From: Ananas comosus
Lineage: Eukaryota; Streptophyta; Magnoliopsida; Poales; Bromeliaceae
Assembly: GCF_001540865.1 (NCBI RefSeq)
Contig: NC_033635.1
Location: 2,504,916 to 2,568,915 of the forward strand
Length of the DNA stretch: 64,000 bases
Direction of reading: 5' to 3'
A program made the position numbers and the translations under genes. A model generated the notes under the pieces. It was not told the DNA's origin and did no database searches. It saw only the letters and a program-made list of their open reading frames with translations. Shown here one piece after another: positions 1 to 12,363 of the stretch (the first letter of the stretch is position 1; the number at the start of each line of letters is the position of its first letter).

Positions 1-141
1 ATTTTTTTTTTAAATCTAATTTGCATGAATATCAAAACTATGGTCCGCCCATGACATTAAGCTCAGCATCAAAAGCCAGAGAGAAAGATGTCAAGAAAAT
101 GTGAAACTAGTTTTCAGTATTTACAGGCAGAAAATACTTAC

Positions 142-3100
142 CAGGAGCTGAAGGTTGGTCAATTTTGGACAATCAAGCCTCAAAATCTCCACGGAGCTAC
201 AGTAGCTGAATTGAAGAAGTCAAAATAAAATTAGAAATCAGAGGATAAGAAAGGCAGATACCGGCTAGTAAACAAAGTCAAGCTAGAATTTTTTTTTTAA
301 TCAAATAAAAAGAAAATTGAAGGAAAGACTGACCTCAAATTTAGTGTGCAAAGACTGATACATGTTAGATCCACTTCCTTTAAACTTGTGGACAAATTAA
401 AGTTCAATTTAGATAAATATAAACAATTCGCTGTCGAAGGGATTAGAATTTTCTTCACATTTGGACAACCAGTACAATTAAGAACTTCAAGTAAATGGTC
501 TGACTTCCTGAGAGCCACTTTGCTTGCCATAGTTGTTGAATTGGATGAACATGCATCTAGTAGCATCTCGGACGAATGGTTACTTGAGCCCCAAACCAGT
601 TGGCAAAGATTTGTGCATCCATTCAAGTTCACGTGAACTAAGTTAGTGCAGCAAGAAAGAAGAGCCGATATGGCAGTCTGCCCAATTGATGAATATGACA
701 AATCTAAATCAATGAGTGCTGGAAGTGCCCCTTTCTTGTAAAGAGCTTCTAAAGATGAATCAGTCAGATATTTGCAAGCCGAAAGTTTTAAGATCTGCAA
801 AAGACGAAAATTTGTCAAAGTACCGACAAATGAAATGACATTCACAGTTATATTAATTAAATATGGATCAAACAAATATATAAATATAATAATGATTAAT
901 GTTTTACAAACAATTGTTACAGTTAAAAAAAACTCGACAGTTGAATAAAGTTTGCACTGCACCTTCACATACTGCTATATCAGTTTCTATTTACTTCTAG
1001 TTTTGTTTTACATAACATCAGTATACAGTTCGAGGTCATATTTTATGTGTATATTTATATTTATGGTAGAGAGGTTCATATAAGCATTACACATTAAGCA
1101 TTTCCACCGAATGCAATTGTTTGGAAATTTTTATGAGTCACGAAAAATGGCCGGTAGGTTGAATACCGTAAACTAATCTGATAGAACAGCTAAGTTAGTT
1201 TTGAAAAACCAGCATGTAACTTACTCAAACACATTTTATAACTTCAGGGGGAAAAACACTCAACACCTTAGGAATCAACCAGATAACTTAAAGAAGATTA
1301 AACACGATGTTCTGATACCTAATAAAGGGGAATGAATGTTGAAATTCAATAATTTACCCACCATTAACTGAGAACAGGTATCAACCACTGGTTGTAAGTT
1401 CGTCAGAAAAGTGTATGATAGATCAAGGAGAGTCAATTGTCGAAGCCAATGCAAAGAAGACAATCCATCAATCCCTACGGACAGGCATGAAGATAGGATT
1501 AAACATTCAATGTTAGGGCACAAAGCTACCGTTGTAGACAGCGAATCATCCACGAACTGCCTGTATAAGGAAAAATGAAACAAATAGATGAAACAATTAG
1601 CTTAAGCACACACAGGACAACCAACGTAGACACGAGGACAGAATGCAACCTGCAAAAAGAGGCATCCAGGGATTTCAAGCAAGGGCAATTAATTGAAGCC
1701 TGAGAAAGCACACCACAGCCTTTTAACTCCAATATTAACATTTTCGGAGCCTCAATCTCTAGAACACTCAACTTTGGGCAAATTCCCAGATTAAGTGATT
1801 CAAGACCAACCTACCAAAACAAGGAAAATATCTCATCAAGAGCATGGATGTTACAGTAATTTAAAACACCATGCAGTGTAAAACTTGATGTTAAAGTAAA
1901 GTCAGCTATGAAACAGAAAAATAAAGAGAAAAAGACCCAGCAGAACTACACGGTCATAAATTATATATATTTGGTGTCCATCACCATTACAGGTAAAAGT
2001 TATTTTCTGAGACAAATGCATTGAAGATATCCAATTCTGACAGGTTAGAAAAAGGGAGAGAGAGCAAGCAATCAATAAATAAGATATTTGGAAATACAAG
2101 TTGAGCTAAAATGTTATTAGTAGCAAATAGGCTCCATTGCCATCCATTTGTTCTCGGTGATAGAGCCTCCAAATCGACGATCGACACAGTTGAACATAAT
2201 CTATACCACTTGAAATATTTAGAAACCAAATTCCAAAACTTTTCAACATCATTGGCCTAATGATCAAAGGGTTTCAAAATTTAAAATTTTAATGGTCGAT
2301 ATAAGATGTTTTCTCCCTTAACGGCGTAAAGATATCCAAAGCAATTGAATTTTGGTTAGAAAATTCTTTAAACTATTTAGAACAAGATCTATAGTCTTGA
2401 TCTTGATTACAAAACTCATATCATTACTTTTTAAAAGATATTCATTTTCAGCCTTTCATTTGTGTGTCCACCTAATGGACAAGAGAACAATATTGAAAAA
2501 AACATGAAATTTGGTTCCTTGATACTTCTAGTATAAATTATGTTCAACGGTGCCGAACGTAGATTTGGGGGCTCCATCATCGAAAACAAATGGGTGACAA
2601 CGGAGCCCATTTGCTACTGATAGCATTCCAGCTCAACTCTTGGAAATACATAATTATCAGCAAGAGGAAGAATTTTTGCACTAGCATATTGAGCCAAAAA
2701 ACAATAGCCAACATACTGGACAAAATACTGCTCTTTCCAGATGATCGCAGCCATCTAGATTTACGCTTTGAAGATTTGGGCACGACAGTTCAAGGAGATT
2801 CATAGCACGGCAACCAGCAAGTGACAGGCTGATCAAAGAACTACTGCTCAGCCCCACCATGGTCAAGCTCTGGATACACAACAAACCTCAAAGTGTAACA
2901 GATCTGACAGAAACTCAGATAATAAAATGTTATAACATGTTATATCAGATATCGAAAGATATGAGAAAGCATTAAAACATGAGACAGACACCAAATCACT
3001 TACATGAGATAAACTAATAAACATCAAATCACTTGTCAGCATTCAATATCTCCAATTAATACAAATACACAGATTATGTGCATATTTATTATTACAAACC

Positions 3101-6100
3101 AACAATTCTTACAAAAGTCAGTATGAACATAGAAGCACATAAAAGAAAAGTAACAAGAACCTGAAAAAAGATTTAATGTAAATTATAACAAGATTAACAA
3201 GCCCAACGTTAGAGGCTCAAGTCCAATATCTATTATTATAAGGCGGCAGAGTAAAGATGCAGAAGAGAAAATAACGAGTTACTTTAGTCTAAGGGTTCAG
3301 GTACCTCTATATAAGCATGGTAAATTTGGTAATAAGTGAATGACTAAGTTCACAGTTACCTGCAAGTAACAATAAGCATGGCCAACACTCGTGGATGTGT
3401 AACACATCATCTCCAAACAACAACCGTGCCAAAAGGAAGGCTAGACAAAAACAAAAACTGGTTTTCCGCCTGCTTTGGGTTGTTTCACTTCAAAGGTTCA
3501 GTTCTTTTTCGGTTTATCTAAGTGCCAAACAGATGAAATTCTGTGTAATGTCAGTTTTCTGTACACAAACTGGTTCAAAACTGAGCCTAACCATTTTAAT
3601 CAGCTCTTCAAATTATTAATCATAATTTATAAAATATTTGCAGCCCTATAATATGTCTACAAATATAAAGCTGTATAGAAACTGAGACTCTAATATGCTA
3701 GAAAAGTTCGGAGTACCAGGTTCCAAAAATGTAGTCCATAACATGCACTGTAACATTTTGAACCATTGAACTGCAATTAGTCCAGTTTTCTTTCAGTTCA
3801 TTTTCTTTTCTTCTTCTTTCTTCATTTTACACGAGATCAAATTTGTTCTGCTACTTTGCAGTGTTAGTTTATCACTATCAGAGATTTAGTAAATATACAA
3901 AGACAGTATCTTATAAAAGGTACAAAGAAGCAAATTGCAAACCTCACAATTGTCGAGAATCAAGGATCTGAGCATGGGGCAACCACCTCCATCGCTAAAA
4001 ACTTTACAAATCGAATTTGTCAAAGATTCACAATCACTGAGGTCCACATCTATCAAATTGTGGCATTGCAATGTCAAAGAAGCCAAACTTTCTTGCTTTT
4101 GCAACACCAATTTCTGCACAACAGGCATTACAACTCTTGGAGTCTAAAGCCTTCATTGAACAACAACAAAAGAAAGAAGAAACTACTAGTCATGCAAGAT
4201 AAAAGCTCACCTGAAGTGCATTCGATATAATGCTAATACGGTGGAGGGCTGAACATCTGGAGACCTTAACATAGGAAAGCACAGGACTCCGCAAATTCAA
4301 CTCGACAAATCTAGAAGAAAGCAGAAAATGTAGTATCCACAGAATTGAGAATAAGGGTCACAAGCAGGAAAAGAGGCAGGGATATGGTACCATACTTGCG
4401 TAAATGTACAAGACTAATACTCCGAAGGTGCGGCAAATCTAGTGACACAGATGTCAACAGGCCGCAATTATCCAGCTGCAGCGCCTGCAATTATTTGTAT
4501 AAAGACTGTCAGACTTCATGCACGAACTAGAAATATGTATATGTATATACGTACATATGTATATATATGAATACAAATATACATATAAATATATATGCAT
4601 ACCTGTATTCATATACACACACACACACATATGTATATACATACACCACTATGATAAGAAGCTAGCTCGGAGAGAAGGCTCTGACCTTGAGCATACGACA
4701 ATTAGCTATTGCATGCATTGAAGCAGAACCTATGCCCTCACAACTTTGGAGTTTCAAATCTACCAACATTGGAAGTGTCACAGACTTCTCATGCAAAAAA
4801 AAAAAAGAATAAAAAAGAAGTTAGACTTCAGATCAAAATAACGTAAAAAAAAAAGAAAAATTAAAAGAAAGGTGTGCCAGAACATCAGAGTAACAAGAGT
4901 GACCTCAAATGCAATGTTAGGACAATATGATGCATCAAGAACAGAAAGATTAGGACATGTCAAAGCTATTTCACGCAATGTGTCGTCGCTAACACAAGAG
5001 CAAGATGACATATCTAATAATGCCAATAAAGGACATCCAATGGCTGCTTGTCGAATTGCACTTTCAGAAAGCTTATGGCAAGAAGAGAAGTCCAATTCAT
5101 GTAACTTGGGACACTGAAGGGTGACGTTTGCCATGGTGGTGCGCTTCAGAGACAGTGTATAAAGCTGAGAGCATCTGTAGGTCACCAAAATTAAGCAATC
5201 AAGATAATATACTCACTCAAACAAGGTTGCAAAAGAAGACTATATTACCTGACTGAAATACGTAGTACACGACATTTTACAATGTGTAGATCACGCAGTC
5301 TCTCGTGGTATACAGTTACCTCATGTAGGCCATTACCAAGTGATGCATCACAAATGCTCAAAGTGGTCAAAGCAGGACAATCAGCCAATGCGAAAAAAAA
5401 TCCATCACTTAGCTGCCCTTTTCCCAAGATTAATGTTTCAAGATGCCTGAAAGAAAGCTTAAATGCCTCATGAAGTAACCAAACACATTGGTACAAGAAG
5501 AGAGTAACCGAGGAGGAGGTAACTTAAAAAAAAAACCTTAGAGAAGTCAATGCTTCCATAACAAGCACATCAGCATTTAGAACACCTGACAAATTCAATT
5601 CTGTAGCATTTGGGTACCGCTGGCAAGTGGTGACAACTGCAAACGAAGGGAACCATCAATAAAGTAAACAAAAGCACAACAAGGGCAAAAAAAAATTAAA
5701 AAATCGATTTGTCCATTTTTTAAAGATGCTATGTCGGCCTTGGGTAACATAGAAAATTAGATGAACACTACGCTTGAATAAATCCTTCTAAAAGTTCAGG
5801 CTTTGGGTACCTCATCTTGCAAGCAATTATTGGACAAACAAATGAAATCAAGAAATAGCAGTTCATTCAACAAATAGCTGAATAGAAAATAATAATAATA
5901 ATAACAATATGCAAAATAAAACAAATATTACTACAAACCACCATAAAATCAGTAAAATACAAGCTTTTCACGTGTAATAAGTAAGAGAAAAACTGCTATT
6001 ACGAACAACAACAAAATCAGCAGAATATAATCTTTTCATATGAATCACTTACGTGTCAAGTTTAATCAAGTTAAAGATAAAATAAGATGTTTTGCGGGTG

Positions 6101-9003
6101 AGAGAGAGAGAGAGGGTCAGACCTATAAATTTAGGGCAGTAACCTCGAAAAGACGTAAGCAAGTTTCCAGTACTTGCAATAATTTGAGACCTAGGGAACG
6201 GCTAAAAAGTTATGTCCAGATTGTATATTACACAGTGTGTTTAAATAACTAGGATGAGTCTCTTCAGTGAATTGAGATTTTCTTAGGAAGTTACACATTG
6301 CTAAATACTTTCCGTAGTTCGCATGATTCTTCTTCCCCTCTCTTCTTCAAACTTGCCCCTCAGCTTTCTCTGTACCATCAGTTCTAGACTTCCAGTACCT
6401 CTACTCATACATTTTCATTATATGTTATGTAAAGCTAGAAATCACTACAGAATATGCTCTCACATAGTTTGCATGCACATTAAAGGTTGATGTTGCCAAT
6501 AATATATGGTCTATGCTTTCACTACAAAAAATAAAAGAACAAAATAAAAAATCGCTAGACATCATACAGTTTTCTTCAGATATTCTTGTGTTCTCAAAGT
6601 TTAAACACCTCCAGAATTCCTCATGCATACTAGCTGACAGCCATTGCTTGCAGGTAGCACCTGCTCTACATAAATCCTTGTGGTCCAAAAAAGAGAAAAT
6701 CTGCAACCGCATAGGTATATCAACAGGGGTTCTAATTCAAGAACTAGCAACTCTAAAAAAGATGAATCAAAGGCGCACATATATGTATAGTATGAGCATA
6801 CCTGGTGCAGTAGATCATCTGACAGATCCATCCTTACCTCGACATCCTCCACATTTCTACTACCAGAGATGTCTCCATCAGCATCTCTGTCATCATTTGA
6901 GATACTCGATTTTCCACCGCCATCATCATTTTGAAAAAGACTCAGGTAATGAGATATTTGATATTTAGATAGATCTAACGAACTTTGGCATTCGCATTCT
7001 CCAGATACTGGCAGAAAAGATGCTTCCGCGCCAGAGGATGCAGCAGAATATTGGCTCGGTCTGTATAAAGAAAAATAATTAGAAGTCCAATAGCAGATTC
7101 ACCTAAACCTTCACTTTCCAGATACAATGCTAGAGCCCTGAATACCATGTGTGTGAATATTCTGAACTTGCAATGCTCAACAATATGCGCTGAGCACAAA
7201 ACAGAGAGTAAAGAAAAACGAATGCCGCAAGAGTAATAATATTGTCCAAAAAAGATCTTTAAAATTCCAATAAAAAGCCATTATGAAATAAGCATGTGAG
7301 AGCTACAACATTAGATAAATACGAGAGGTGACCAAGATTGACTAATACTTCTAACTACGTCTGTCTGTTATAGGAAGGAAATGCAATAGAATGTACATGA
7401 AGCACATTTGATAAAAGGTACCTAGACTCTAAAAAACCCAAAGAAAGTATCAACTTAGTTTGGAAAGATTTTTTTTTAATAATCATGGTACCACAGGTTG
7501 CATGGCAAACAAATACAAGCATTGAAGAAGAGCAAATAACACATAATGGAAAATAGATAAAGAGATGGGATCAAATTAAGGAGTAACTAGCTGAAAGATG
7601 CAAAAGCAAGCGGAGGAACTTATCTTATGCATACTATCCATATAAACAAATATGAAAATGGTAAATTGCGAGGTTATTTGGAATTATATAAAGGAACGAA
7701 AAGCAAACAAAAGTAAAGAAAAAAAAAGTTAAAATGTATGAAAATTTAAGAATAACTACAGGGCATTTTGAAACAGCCCAAACTTCAATTTTGTTTATTG
7801 ATGCCCCTCAACTTTTTGCTTGTTTTAATTTTGTTTTATCCGTCGTTTCAATAAGGATTTCATTAATTTTAACAACAATTCCCATAAATCTGACAGCTCT
7901 GTGGCCTTTTCAGTTAACGGCTCACAGATAAAGGAACTGCTAATTTAAATAAAAGTTTCAATTATTTAACAAAAGCAGCTCAAAAAGAGAGAGTTGGGCT
8001 GTTTCATTTAAAGAAGACCGTGAGGTGTTTTCCGTACACGTTTACCCGAACATATATAGAATAGGCAAATTAATACAGTTGATAGCAAATAGCTATCTAA
8101 ATTCAATTATGTGACAAGCTATAGTAAACACAGGGGAGATGCAGATGCAATATCCTTCCTCTATCCACTTGCAATTGTTTCTGGGTAGGATGAGAGAGTT
8201 CAAAGCACAGTGTATAAAAATGAGATCCCCACCAGATGCATCTGGGAAGTCCTGGTCGTGCAGTGTCTAATACATTTTCCATGTTTTGCAATTTTCATTG
8301 ATTAAAAATGGTTAGTAGGATTGTTTGATCATGATGCCTACATAAATGAAGATGACTAACTTGTACACAAGTAATGCAAGTACTTCACTGCCAAAGGCGC
8401 AAAATTTCTTGTTAATCATCCAACCTAAAATCAACTTTTTAAAACCGATGCTAGTTTGCTAGGTACAGCTAAATTCATACGTATTAACATTGCACAAAGG
8501 CAAAATCTCGGTGCCACAGTCAAAAAAGAATATTACAAAAATGAAAGAAAAGGCAAAGAATTGAAAGATACGCAGGAAACAGAATCATATTGTGAATAAA
8601 CGAAATGAACAAGAACAGGAACTCACTCTCCAAACTCGAGAACCTTGGCACGCTTGTGCTGAGAATCATGAGCCCTATCCTTCTCACCATTTTTCCTCTC
8701 TGTTTCCCCAAAGGCCTCATCATTCAGAGCTACTTCCCACGAGAGGGGACCAATCGACGGCTCCTCGAGCTCCTCTCCAAAAGGTCTAACGGGCGATGCC
8801 CTCGCCAGAGACGAAGAAGGCGCTCGCGTCTCGAAAGGCGAGCGTCGCATCCTCGAACCACCTTGTGACGACGACCCCGTCTTCGATCCCCGCCACCCGA
8901 GCGAAAGCCCTAGATCCAATTCGTCCAGCTCCTCGTCCTCGCCATCCCCATCCACACTCTCGTCGTCGTCCACGATGACGCCCTTCATGCGCCAATCCGC
9001 CAT
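142..9003 (-). CDS. FBL15: F-box/LRR-repeat protein 15 (SLOMO-like), 3'-truncated by window edge
   Basis: Substrate-recognition subunit of an SCF ubiquitin ligase; the Arabidopsis homologue SLOMO affects auxin level and timing of organ initiation. Fifteen coding exons can be chained in frame with GT-AG introns, in transcript order: 9003-8627, 7060-6802, 6700-6568, 5636-5537, 5446-5249, 5174-4904, 4784-4686, 4484-4396, 4310-4211, 4113-3943, 2869-2717, 1810-1650, 1560-1362, 794-334, 205-142. This gives 2835 nt, about 945 residues. The N-terminus is acidic with LDLGLSL at residues 29-35. The F-box (MDLSDDLLHQ then IFSFLDHKDLCRA) spans about residues 204-248 across the exon 2/3 junction. The rest is leucine-rich repeats (e.g. 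SCSCVSDDTLREIA, LSDCESLTNSICK, ACKYLTDSSLEALY). ATG 9003 is the first in-frame ATG; an in-frame GTG lies 27 nt upstream. The last exon ends in a GTAAGT donor, so a final exon of perhaps 50-60 codons lies beyond position 1. Family call is firm; individual splice sites are inferred. Confidence 0.93.
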
Positions 9004-9400
9004 GGCCGACCAACCACCGCAGCGATCCACAACCAGGAAACCCCAACCCTAACCCTAACGTAACCGCCGGCCCCAAGATCGCCTCAAATTCCTTTCAAAT
9101 TCCAACCTTACGTTTCCATCTCGTCTCCCCATGAGCCGGCCCCCAAACCCTAACCCTAATCAACCGATCGAAACCTGAAATCGCAGAGACTGCAGCTGGG
9201 GAGAGCGATCGCAAATCGATCTTCCGCAAATCGGAAGCGATCGATCGACGGAGGGAGGGAGCCGCTACAAAAGAAAAAGGGGGAAAATCTTGCGATAATA
9301 CGTTCGATGGGGGAGCTAGGGTTTATACCTAGAATGAAGACGAAAACAACGAAATAACCGCAGAGATTTGACGAATCATCCGAGATCCCCAAAATCGCCG
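9004..9400 (-). promoter_or_regulatory. FBL15 5' leader/promoter with telo-box motifs
   Basis: GC-richer stretch just upstream of the FBL15 start. It carries AACCCTAACCCTAAC at 9045-9059, AAACCCTAACCCTAA at 9145-9159 and the reverse form CTAGGGTTTA at 9316-9325. Such telo-boxes are common near plant transcription starts. No TATA box or splice signal is assigned with confidence, so the transcription start is unknown. Confidence 0.5.
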
Positions 9401-9725
9401 CGCGGGCGCATCATCGCGGAGACGAATTTTTCTCTCCACCCGTAACGAATTCTTTTTTTTTCTCTTTTTAGTTTTTACCTTCGCTCAATTTTTTCCTTTT
9501 TAATTTTTATTTTTTTTTATTTTTTTTTTTTTGCCTTTCCTCCGGTCGCGATTTCTAAAACATCGGCGATTTGAGAGAGGGTCCTCGGGGAGTCGGGTGG
9601 CGGGGCCAGCTGGATCGGCATCGACGGTGATTGCGACGTCACACTCGGAGTGTGTCGAGTGGGCCCGAATTTGGATGTGGCAGCTGAACGCGCGGGTGTC
9701 TTTAGAGTTGGAGTGTGTGTGTGTT

Positions 9726-9728
<3 letters not shown>

Positions 9729-9812
<84 letters not shown>

Positions 9813-9838
9813 TTATATATATATATATATATAATATA
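9729..9838. repeat. (TA)n microsatellite
   Basis: About 110 bases of nearly pure TA with a few interruptions, upstream of FBL15. Between here and 10560 the DNA is AT-rich. The only structured stretch seen is the palindrome CGTGATATATCACG at 9863-9876, overlapping a G-box CACGTG at 9873-9878. Confidence 0.9.
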
Positions 9839-10560
9839 AATAGAGGTGGTCCTCTGTTTCACCGTGATATATCACGTGAGTCGCATGCGACAGGCACAGT
9901 CGCAGTAAAAGGAATTTCCCTCTTTGGGTGAAACTTTTCCTGCGCCAGCTATACCAGATGGACACATACACCGCCCCCAATATTTGACATAATATTTTTT
10001 AATTAATATTTCCTTCCTCGAGACCCAGATGCCTTATCCATGTAGCCTAATTTATTATTTTAATAAATAAAAAAAAGTAGCGTACTATTTTTTTCTAAAA
10101 CTATATATATTTTTTAATTAATATTACGGATTACAAAGTATACTTAGAAAATAACGGTAAATTTTATAAATATATTGTCCAGACATTAATCGGTCTCGAA
10201 TATTAGCAATGTAGAATGAATTTTAGTTTAATTTATAGAAAAATTATTATTTAAAATATATAATCTTTGATATATAATTTTTTTTTAACAATGTTGTGAA
10301 ATGTATTAAATAATTAAATTCTGATTTTGAAAGCTTTATAATAATTTGTTATAAATATATATATGTGGTGTATAAATTATACTCATACACCAAGTTCGTG
10401 CAATAATTTCTTTACGTTTGGTTACCACAACTGTTCAACACGTGAGTTGGTAATAATTTGTTTAACAGTATTGTTACTTGCATCCTCCAAATGGCATATA
10501 GATTTTTCATCCTTTTATTCAATTGCTTATTTTATACACTTTTTTAAAATTAGAAGCTTA

Positions 10561-10868
10561 GGGCTGTTAGGTTTAATGTAAAACTGCGGAAAAAAAAACT
10601 TTTAGAAAATAAATTTTACGCTTTTAGTGTTTGGTTTATAGGAAAAAAAAAAAAAAATTTTTCATTACGATTGTTTGGTTGGAAGGAAAAGAAGAAAAAA
10701 AAAGTTAATTATAAATAAAAAATTATTATATATATTTTTTATTTTATATATTATATATTATTAATATAAAATAATTATCATATTACATATATTAATATTA
10801 TAATTTATATTTGTAAATAAAATATATTTAAAATATATAATATAATATATATATATAATAAATTTATA

Positions 10869-10912
<44 letters not shown>

Positions 10913-11287
10913 GGGGCAGAGAGAGAGGTCCATGGACCTCCTCATGCGGTCCACGAGGTGGAGTGGACCTCGTGGACCGCGCCCTTTGTTCTCCCCGCTG
11001 CGTGCGCAACGCCGCGCGAGATCCACCATGGACCTCGCCTCATGCGGTCCAAAAGGTGGAGCGGACCTCGTGAACCGCCTCCTTTCTTTCCCCGCACGGT
11101 GCACGCAACGCAGCGCGTTTTATTTTTCCGCTCGATTCGAGCGGAAAACGAAAACCCTCTTTTTCGTAGAATCTGAGAAAAAAAAAATTTCGGAAAATTT
11201 TTTTTTACGAGCCACCAAACATGGGATTTTCATTTTTCAACCAAAAAAAAATTTTCTTGGTGCTTTTACAAGGAACCAGACACGCCC
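10561..11287. mobile_element. PIF/Harbinger-like non-autonomous element
   Basis: 727-bp unit. The left end reads GGGCTGTTAGGTTTAATGT and the right end, reverse-complemented, GGGCGTGTCTGGTTCCTTGT. Each outer flank carries TTA (10558-10560 and 11288-11290), the 3-bp target duplication expected for PIF/Harbinger (Tourist) elements. Inside are an AT-rich half with (TA)n at 10872-10907 and a GC-rich half with a tandem duplication. No transposase frame was seen. The terminal repeats are diverged, so the element looks old. Confidence 0.65.
10925..11117. repeat. GC-rich tandem duplication with hairpins inside the element
   Basis: Two copies of a roughly 90-bp GC-rich unit (10930-11018 and 11026-11117), both starting CCATGGACCTC and both containing a GCGGTCC...AGGTGGAG...GGACCTCGTG core. 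Copy 1 has perfect 14-bp inverted arms (10946-10959 with 10967-10980) around a 7-base loop; copy 2 has degraded arms. A perfect 16-base palindrome GAGGTCCATGGACCTC lies at 10925-10940. Confidence 0.8.
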
Positions 11288-11290
11288 TTA

Positions 11291-12154
11291 CTAAATTTTT
11301 AAATTTTGGAATGAAAATGTAAGATCTATACTTTATTTTGCAGTGCACCATTAATATTTCTCCTAAGCTTTTTTCTGTTTAATTCGTGGAAATTATACAG
11401 CAGTTATACTTCTTAGTGCAAATTGGGCTCAATATGGACCGGGCTTGCGCTCGAGTATGAAGTGCAGGGCCTGGCCTAAATTAAAAGTAATGCAAAATAG
11501 GATATCATAATTTTCACTAGATGTTTCTACGAGGAGATCTACAATATAGCAGTTATATCGCATTATCTATAATCAACCAATTATATTTTTTTTGAGAGAA
11601 AGTATAATAGAAATGTTTTTTTCAAAAAGTATAATAGATTTGGTGAATTCCAGAAGAGTAATTTGATTTGTTGAGAAACATCTCATCAACAATGTGGCTG
11701 TTGCATTATAGGCTTAAGGATAGTTCGTGTGTGCACACTGCACACACAAAAAAAAAAGAAAAGAAAAGATTTTACTACAGTAAAGTCCCTCGTGTAACAA
11801 ACTGTAACTATTTAAGAAACGAATTGTGCATGGAGGGGAGTGAGAGCACAATAGAAACAACATTTGATAATGATTTGTAATGTTATAGTATTTCTTTTCA
11901 TCTTTTTCTATTTAAAATAGCCAAAATTCAACTCATGGTGAAGTGACGGAATCATTATATATTTCAAAATAGTAAAAATACTAAATTATTATAGGTTGAA
12001 AAGTATTATTATTTTAATACTTTGTAAGAATTATTAATAGTCAATTAATAAAACTGTATCAGTTCTTAATAACCTCCTAATTCAAATAATTTAATAAATT
12101 AGTAATAAATTTTTCATTTCAAATTAAAAGTATATAACAGTTTTGAAATATAAC

Positions 12155-12202
<48 letters not shown>

Positions 12203-12332
12203 TGAAAAGGAGGTGTGCATGCTTGGCGCTGGTGCTTCAGCTGTACTTTTTTGTCGCTCGGCACGGAGGCAGCGACGACCTGCTCCCACGGGGGCTCTCA
12301 TCATCATTTTAAAAATATATATAAATATAAAA

Positions 12333-12363
<31 letters not shown>

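Noticed and set aside
9045..9159. Telomere-like CCCTAA repeats
   Set aside because: Only two short stretches right upstream of a gene start; read as telo-box promoter motifs and not an interstitial telomere.
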